Shown here: positions 6,123 through 10,384 of the stretch, in pieces | Layout: each line of letters opens with the position of its first letter | Numbering within the stretch: the stretch's first letter is position 1 | Source: Deltaproteobacteria bacterium UBA2221 | GTDB lineage: Bacteria; Desulfobacterota; Syntrophorhabdia; Syntrophorhabdales; WCHB1-27 | Direction: 5' to 3' | DNA length: 10,384 nt | NCBI GenBank assembly: GCA_002328485.1 | Contig: DCUF01000031.1 | Span: forward strand, 447-10,830 | Translations under genes and position numbers: made by a program | Notes under the pieces: generated by a model | Seen by the model: only the letters and a program-made list of their open reading frames with translations | What the model was told of the DNA's origin: nothing | Database searches by the model: none

Positions 6123-7542
6123 CAGATACGACGCCGTGGTGGTCGGTTCCGGTCCGAACGGACTGGCGGCGGCCATAACCATGGCCCAGGAAAAGCGATC
6201 GGTCCTTCTCATCGAGGCATCCGACAGGGTGGGAGGCGGCGCCAGGACCAAAGAGTTAACCTTGCCGGGCTTTCGTCATGACGTCTGTGCAGCAATACAC
6301 CCTCTCGCCCTTGCCTCACCATTTTTTCGGTCCCTGGGCCTTGAAGCATACGACCTCGAATGGATACATGCCCCGAGGCCCCTGGCACATCCTCTCCATA
6401 ATGACCGGGCGGTCCTTCTGGAGAGATCCATCGAGAAGACCTCCTTGGGTCTCGAGGGTGACGGGTATTCATACGGCCGGCTGATGGGGCCCTTCGTCAA
6501 AAACTGGGAGGAACTGGTAGAGGATTTGTTGAGGCCCCTTTCCTTCCCGGCCCATCCTTGGACATCGCTTCCCTTTTCTGCGAAGGGGATTCTCTCCGCC
6601 CGGGTCGTAGCAGATCAATGGTTCAGGGAAAAGCGGGCAAGGGCACTTTTTGCCGGAAATGCCTGCCATTCTGTTCTGCCCCTGGAAAACATATCGAGCG
6701 GCGCCTTTGGCCTCATGCTCGGCATGCTGGGCCATGCCGTAGGGTGGCCACTCGTCAGAGGAGGCTCCCAGGCCCTTTCTGACGCCTTGGCCTCCTGCCT
6801 GAAATCGCTGGGCGGCGAAATCGTTCTGGACAGTCCGGTCTCCTCCATGGAGGACCTTCCGGCATCGCGGACCGTGCTCTTCGATCTCTCCCCGATTCAG
6901 ATGGAACGTATTGCGGGAGAGCGCTTTCCTCCGGAATACCGGAGACGTCTGATAAAACACCGCCATGGCCCAGGGGTCTTTAAGATCGATTGGGCTCTTC
7001 ACGGTCCTATACCATGGCAGGACCCTGAATGCACGAAGGCTGGTACCGTCCACCTGGGCGGGACGTTTGAAGAGATCGCTGACTCGGAAGGGCGGGTCTG
7101 GGATGGCATTGTTCCGAAGAGACCCTTTGTACTTCTTTCTCAACCCAGCCTCTTTGACACGACGAGGGCACCGCAAGGCAGGCACACTGCCTGGGCCTAC
7201 TGCCACGTCCCAAATGGGTGCACCGTAGATATGACGGATGCTATCGAAGATCAGGTTGAACGTTTTGCCCCCGGCTTCAAGGACACGATAGTCGCAAGGC
7301 ACGTCATGACGCCGGCTCTTATGGAGCAGTACAACCCGAACTATGTCGGCGGCGACATTGTCGGCGGCGTGCAGAGTTTTCGCCGCCTCTTTCTTCGTCC
7401 TCTGGGGAGATGGGAGGCCTATTCGACACCAGCGAGCGGCATATACCTATGCTCAGCATCCATGCCACCGGGGGGTGGTGTACACGGCATGTGCGGCCAT
7501 CTTGCAGCAAAGAAGGCACTGCGGGAAATGTGGCCTTCGTGA
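6112..7542 (+). CDS. Phytoene dehydrogenase-like FAD-dependent oxidoreductase (CrtI/COG1233 type)
   Basis: A 476-aa protein from CTG 6112. The N-terminus is a Rossmann dinucleotide-binding fold: AVVVGSGPNGLAAA (GSGPNG at 12-17), acidic E35 closing beta 2, then DRVGGGARTKELTLPGF, the GG(x)RT signature of the amine oxidase/phytoene desaturase superfamily. The C-terminus carries GIYLCSASMPPGGGVHGMCG, the second FAD contact seen in CrtI-like proteins. Length fits the family (about 480-520 aa). Members desaturate or isomerise carotenoids, or saturate isoprenoid double bonds as retinol saturase does. The substrate cannot be read from sequence, and no phytoene synthase or other carotenoid gene is in the window. 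It overlaps the fusion gene by 11 nt, so the two are almost certainly one transcription and translation unit. The stop lies 33 bp from the convergent blc stop, with no clear terminator between. The family is secure; the start is likely but non-canonical. Confidence 0.9.
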   Translation: MAGNRYDAVVVGSGPNGLAAAITMAQEKRSVLLIEASDRVGGGARTKELTLPGFRHDVCAAIHPLALASPFFRSLGLEAYDLEWIHAPRPLAHPLHNDRAVLLERSIEKTSLGLEGDGYSYGRLMGPFVKNWEELVEDLLRPLSFPAHPWTSLPFSAKGILSARVVADQWFREKRARALFAGNACHSVLPLENISSGAFGLMLGMLGHAVGWPLVRGGSQALSDALASCLKSLGGEIVLDSPVSSMEDLPASRTVLFDLSPIQMERIAGERFPPEYRRRLIKHRHGPGVFKIDWALHGPIPWQDPECTKAGTVHLGGTFEEIADSEGRVWDGIVPKRPFVLLSQPSLFDTTRAPQGRHTAWAYCHVPNGCTVDMTDAIEDQVERFAPGFKDTIVARHVMTPALMEQYNPNYVGGDIVGGVQSFRRLFLRPLGRWEAYSTPASGIYLCSASMPPGGGVHGMCGHLAAKKALREMWPS

Positions 7543-7575
7543 GACGCAGACGTCCTTGGCCACAGGCCGATTATG

Positions 7576-8085
7576 TTAGTGAGCGACAAGAATCAGTTGT
7601 TCTGTCTTGAATCCGAGGGTCTTTGCCTTGTCTATGAGTCTTTCCTTGACCGATTCGGCGAGAACTGGTTCTCGCGCCAGTATCCACAGGTAGTTTCTGT
7701 CCGGTCCGCATACCAGGGAGTACAAGTAGTTTTCCTTATCCAGATCGACGATGTTATAGCTGCCGTAAAAGGGGCCGAAGAACGAAACCTTCAACCGACC
7801 GATATTCGGATCTCCAAGGAAATATGCCTTACCCACCGCTTTTTTCCAGGTTTTCTTTTCCGGGTTGAAACCCCTGTTCACAACCTTGATGACGCCGTCT
7901 TCTCTCAGACTGTATTCCGCCGTCACCTTCTCGAGGCCTCTTTCAAAGGAATGATCGAGTCTCGCGATTTCATACCACCTGCCCAGATAACGGTTCACAT
8001 CAAACCCTTTCACGGGTTCGACAGTATCCGGTATGCCGACGCAACCGGACAGGAAGATCAATAAACAGAAAAGGATTTTTTTCAA
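7576..8085 (-). CDS. blc: Outer-membrane lipocalin lipoprotein, Blc type
   Basis: A 169-aa lipocalin. The N-terminus is a lipoprotein signal peptide, MKKILFCLLIFLSGC, with lipobox LSGC (cleavage before Cys15). The beta barrel follows with YLGRWYEIARLDHSFERGLE (the GxW lipocalin motif at 35-37), then NPEKKTWKKAVGKAYF, VSFFGPFYGSYNIV and DRNYLWILAREP. These blocks closely follow the pattern of E. coli Blc. The family binds fatty acids or lysophospholipids in the periplasm. Residue 2 of the mature protein is Val, not Asp, so the Lol system should sort it to the outer membrane. The start chosen is TTG 8085, with GGGGG at 8096-8092 and a 6-nt spacer. ATG 8115 or 8112 would add about ten residues without a good ribosome binding site. 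It is 56 bp downstream of the QW-repeat gene on the same strand, so co-transcription is likely. Confidence 0.93.
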   Translation of the reverse strand: MKKILFCLLIFLSGCVGIPDTVEPVKGFDVNRYLGRWYEIARLDHSFERGLEKVTAEYSLREDGVIKVVNRGFNPEKKTWKKAVGKAYFLGDPNIGRLKVSFFGPFYGSYNIVDLDKENYLYSLVCGPDRNYLWILAREPVLAESVKERLIDKAKTLGFKTEQLILVAH

Positions 8086-8100
8086 AGGACACCCCCTTTG
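8083..8100 (-). promoter_or_regulatory. Inverted repeat overlapping the blc ribosome binding site and start codon
   Basis: On the minus strand CAAAGG (8100-8095) and CCTTTG (8088-8083) form a perfect 6-bp stem with a 6-nt loop. The 5' arm contains part of the Shine-Dalgarno G-run and the 3' arm ends with the TTG start codon. If formed in the mRNA it would hide both, suggesting translational control or coupling to the upstream gene. The stem is short and could be chance. Confidence 0.35.
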
Positions 8101-8141
8101 AGGAATTGTCATCATGATATGGTAAGACCCCGTTGACGGCA

Positions 8142-8954
8142 TTATCGAAGGATCTTCTTATTTCGCATGGCATGGACGACAAGAAACGTGTTCCACTCTG
8201 CTTCAGTACTGCCCCAGGTACCGTCCTGGTTTTGGGTTCGTGATAGCAGCACAAAGGCCTTCTCAAGTTGTTTCTCTGCGGGAGGGGTATCGAGGTGTGC
8301 CAATGCGTTCACCGTCATGTAAAAAGGGAACGAACCGGCCCATATCCCCGAGTCTTCCTGAATGTCTGAAAGACCTTCCGCGATACGGGCGGTCGCATTA
8401 GTCTTTGCATAGACAGGATGGACAACGAGCGCCCTGAGCATGTTACTTACGTCTCCACTCCGATCCCAGATGCCTTCATCTTCAAGAATCCGCTGGGAAA
8501 GGCTGTGGTAGAGAGCGACTACCTCGGGGTCATTTTCACGACCAAAGACAGTAGCAAGAAAAAGGGCCATTCCCCTGTGAAGGGGATGAAGACCCCCTTG
8601 TACAAAGGGAAGCCCCTCCAAATCGAGCTCCGGCTGACCTTCTTGCTGATCGGCCGTCATTAACTCATGGAATAGCCAGTCGAGGGCTCGATTTATAGGG
8701 TCCGTCGCATACCTTATGGTCAGGTGCAAACCGAATAGCCGGCGCACCGTGTCAATGAACGACCTGTTCCAGGACCCGTTGGGGAGCTGACCCTCGAGCA
8801 AAGACCCTACGGTGTTGTCAAAAGCACGCTGGTACGGTCCGTCATCTTTCCGCCCTAACCACTTCTTGCGGGCGTAGAGCCCGACGGGGGTCGCGCTCTT
8901 GATGAAGATCCCATAGGGATCGAACCGGAGGGTTATGTGGTGGTTTCTCGACAT
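8142..8954 (-). CDS. QW-repeat protein of the squalene cyclase/prenyltransferase alpha-toroid fold
   Basis: A 270-aa protein from ATG 8954 (AAGGGG at 8966-8961, 6-nt spacer). An in-frame TTG at 8978 has no good ribosome binding site. It has three exact QxxxGxW motifs: QLPNGSW (56-62), QEDSGIW (199-205) and QNQDGTW (241-247). A fourth degenerate copy, LEDEGIW (157-163), lacks the Gln. The last three are exactly 42 residues apart, fitting the helical hairpin repeats of terpene cyclases and protein prenyltransferase beta subunits. Squalene-hopene cyclases are around 630 aa with a DxDD acid motif; neither that length nor the motif is present, so this is a half-size barrel and may bind a prenyl chain or lack cyclase activity. 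No signal peptide or membrane helix is seen. It sits between carB (35 bp upstream) and blc. Fold assignment is good; function is unknown. Confidence 0.8.
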   Translation of the reverse strand: MSRNHHITLRFDPYGIFIKSATPVGLYARKKWLGRKDDGPYQRAFDNTVGSLLEGQLPNGSWNRSFIDTVRRLFGLHLTIRYATDPINRALDWLFHELMTADQQEGQPELDLEGLPFVQGGLHPLHRGMALFLATVFGRENDPEVVALYHSLSQRILEDEGIWDRSGDVSNMLRALVVHPVYAKTNATARIAEGLSDIQEDSGIWAGSFPFYMTVNALAHLDTPPAEKQLEKAFVLLSRTQNQDGTWGSTEAEWNTFLVVHAMRNKKILR

Positions 8955-8989
8955 GGCACGCCCCTTTATCTCAGGCAATACCCGATCGT

Positions 8990-10384
8990 TCAGCGGTTAA
9001 GGCCCAGTAGGTAGTAGTCCTGGAGCGGTTTCACCTGCAGACTTTCCTTCTTCATCATCTCTATGGCATTCACCACTGCCGCAGCTCCCGAAATGGTCGT
9101 TGTGTATGGTATTTTGTACTGAACGGCATTTGATCGGATCTGAACCTCGTCCTGCTTGGGGTTACGGCCGCTTGGTGTATTGATGATAAGGTCTATCTCT
9201 CCGTTCTTGATCATGTCGACCACGTTTGGCCTGCCTTCGGAGACCTTGTTCACGAGGCGGGTCTCGATGCCATTGTTGGCAAGAACCTTTGCGGTACCCT
9301 TGGTGGCGCATACTTTGAATCCAAGATCGGAGAGTTTCTTGGCGATGAAAACGACGTTTCTCTTATCCTTATTCTTGACACTCAAAAATACGGTGCCCTC
9401 AAAAGGAAGGTTCTGGCCGGCACCGAGCTGGGCCTTCCAAAACGCTGCCCCGAAGTTGGCATCAATGCCCATCACTTCGCCGGTGGACTTCATCTCCGGT
9501 CCCAAAATAGTATCCACCCCAAAGAATCGGTTGAAGGGGAAGACCGCCTCCTTGACCGCGATGTGTGCGAGGCGCTGTTCCCCTGTAATCCCCAACTCCG
9601 GCAAGGTCCTGCCAACCATCACCTTGGCCGCAATCTTGGCCCATTGGATGCCGGTAGCCTTGCTGACGAAGGGCACGGTTCTGCTGGCCCTGGGGTTGAC
9701 CTCCAGGACGTAGACCGTGTCATCCTTCACGGCATACTGGATGTTCATCAGCCCTACCACGTGCAGCTCCTTCGCGAGCTGATAGGTGTAGGTCTTTATC
9801 CTTTCGATAATCCTGTCTTCCAGGGAGTAGGGAGGGAGGGCGCAGGCACTGTCCCCCGAGTGGATCCCCGCTTCCTCTATGTGTTCCATGATCCCTGCCA
9901 CCACACACCGTTCCCCGTCCGCCACGGCGTCCACGTCGATTTCGAGGGCATCTTCAAGGAACTTGTCGATAAGGATAGGGTGGTCGGGAGAGGCCTGCTG
10001 GGCCATGGCCGTGAAGGACTCGAGGTCTGCATCACTATAGACGATCTCCATGGCTCGACCCCCCAATACATAGGAGGGCCGCACCACAACGGGGTATCCG
10101 ATGGCATGGGCTACCTCCCTGGCCTCCACAAAGGACATGGCCGTCCCGTTGTCGGGCTGGGTAAGATTCAGCTTTTTCAGAATGATCTTAAACTTCTCCC
10201 TGTCCTCGGCTACGTCGATCATCTCCGGGGCTGTTCCTATGATGGGGGCGCCGGCTTTCTTCAAGGGAAGGGCAAGGTTGAGGGGGGTCTGCCCCCCGAA
10301 CTGGACGATGATACCCGATGGCTTCTCCCGGTCAATAATGTCGAGCACATTTTCAAGGGTGAGGGGCTCGAAGTAGAGCTTGTC
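8990..10384 (-). CDS. carB: Carbamoyl-phosphate synthase large subunit, C-terminal 464 residues (5' end outside window)
   Basis: Makes carbamoyl phosphate from bicarbonate, ATP and glutamine-derived ammonia (with CarA) for pyrimidine and arginine synthesis in the cytoplasm. The frame is open from the window edge to TGA at 8992-8990, giving 464 of the usual ~1070 residues. It opens with DKLYFEPLTLENVLD and GIIVQFGGQTPLNLA, matching the start of the second synthetase half. The ATP-grasp domain shows VVRPSYVLGGRAM (around 100-112) and VLEVNPRASRT (226-236). The C-terminal allosteric MGS-like domain begins near residue 330 (GTVFLSVKNKDKRNVVFIAK) and includes ATKGTAKVL and IINTPSGR. The protein looks intact to its natural end. 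The QW-repeat gene follows 35 bp downstream on the same strand and may be read through from carB. Confidence 0.97.
   Translation of the reverse strand, partial: DKLYFEPLTLENVLDIIDREKPSGIIVQFGGQTPLNLALPLKKAGAPIIGTAPEMIDVAEDREKFKIILKKLNLTQPDNGTAMSFVEAREVAHAIGYPVVVRPSYVLGGRAMEIVYSDADLESFTAMAQQASPDHPILIDKFLEDALEIDVDAVADGERCVVAGIMEHIEEAGIHSGDSACALPPYSLEDRIIERIKTYTYQLAKELHVVGLMNIQYAVKDDTVYVLEVNPRASRTVPFVSKATGIQWAKIAAKVMVGRTLPELGITGEQRLAHIAVKEAVFPFNRFFGVDTILGPEMKSTGEVMGIDANFGAAFWKAQLGAGQNLPFEGTVFLSVKNKDKRNVVFIAKKLSDLGFKVCATKGTAKVLANNGIETRLVNKVSEGRPNVVDMIKNGEIDLIINTPSGRNPKQDEVQIRSNAVQYKIPYTTTISGAAAVVNAIEMMKKESLQVKPLQDYYLLGLNR

Noticed and set aside
5235..6251. Open frame of 338 codons on the minus strand
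   Set aside because: It lies wholly antisense to the 3' part of the fusion gene and the start of the CrtI-like gene, both with strong family motifs. Its translation has no recognisable domain, and it looks like a by-product of codon bias.
6469..7302. Open frame of 277 codons on the minus strand
   Set aside because: It is antisense to the CrtI-like gene, with no motif, a biased composition and no plausible ribosome binding site seen.
7543..7575. Bidirectional terminator between the convergent CrtI-like and blc genes
   Set aside because: Only a 4-bp GGCC/GGCC pairing is visible, with no T-tract on either strand.
8952..8968. TGGCACG followed by T-rich bases, resembling a sigma54 promoter on the plus strand
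   Set aside because: The -12 element lacks the required GC dinucleotide, and the orientation points into the antisense of carB with no gene to serve.

Overview
The window reads as chromosomal DNA of moderately high GC from a Gram-negative bacterium. It is most likely an anaerobe of the former Deltaproteobacteria (Desulfobacterota or Syntrophia-like). The placement is an inference from three things: an outer-membrane lipocalin of Blc type, a cysteine-rich iron-sulfur protein whose N-terminus resembles proteins I associate with that group, and the style of the thrS and carB products. No rRNA, tRNA, CRISPR array, insertion sequence or phage gene is visible.

Layout. (1) Positions 1-1373, minus strand: the N-terminal two thirds of threonyl-tRNA synthetase, cut by the window edge. 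It has a strong sigma70-type promoter at 1509-1538 and a leader of about 130 nt with two hairpins. (2) Positions 1743-3181, plus strand: a 281-aa protein with 17 cysteines and a C-terminal 2x[4Fe-4S] ferredoxin domain, then a small PilZ-like protein. (3) Positions 3486-7542, plus strand: a tightly coupled gene pair. The first gene encodes an 878-aa three-module fusion: a dihydrolipoamide dehydrogenase/mercuric-reductase-like flavoprotein, a STAS domain and a DUF1990/SRPBCC-like domain. The second encodes a phytoene-dehydrogenase-like FAD protein that appears to start at a CTG codon 11 nt inside the end of the first. (4) Positions 7576-10384, minus strand and convergent with block 3: the C-terminal part of carB (carbamoyl-phosphate synthase large subunit, cut by the window edge), then a 270-aa protein with QW repeats of the squalene-cyclase/prenyltransferase fold, then the lipocalin lipoprotein blc.

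How they may work together. thrS and carB are housekeeping genes bracketing an accessory segment. Four of the genes between them belong to families linked to hydrophobic molecules or flavin redox chemistry: the fusion, the CrtI-like oxidoreductase, the QW-repeat protein and the lipocalin. A role in making, modifying or sensing an isoprenoid or lipid is a reasonable hypothesis, but the sequence does not prove it. The most unusual item is the fusion, because it joins a redox flavoenzyme to a STAS domain, which is normally a signalling or partner-binding module, and then to a putative hydrophobic-ligand domain.

A side feature is the start codons: five of the seven genes whose start lies in the window appear to use a non-ATG codon (TTG three times, GTG once, CTG once), each with a good Shine-Dalgarno sequence.
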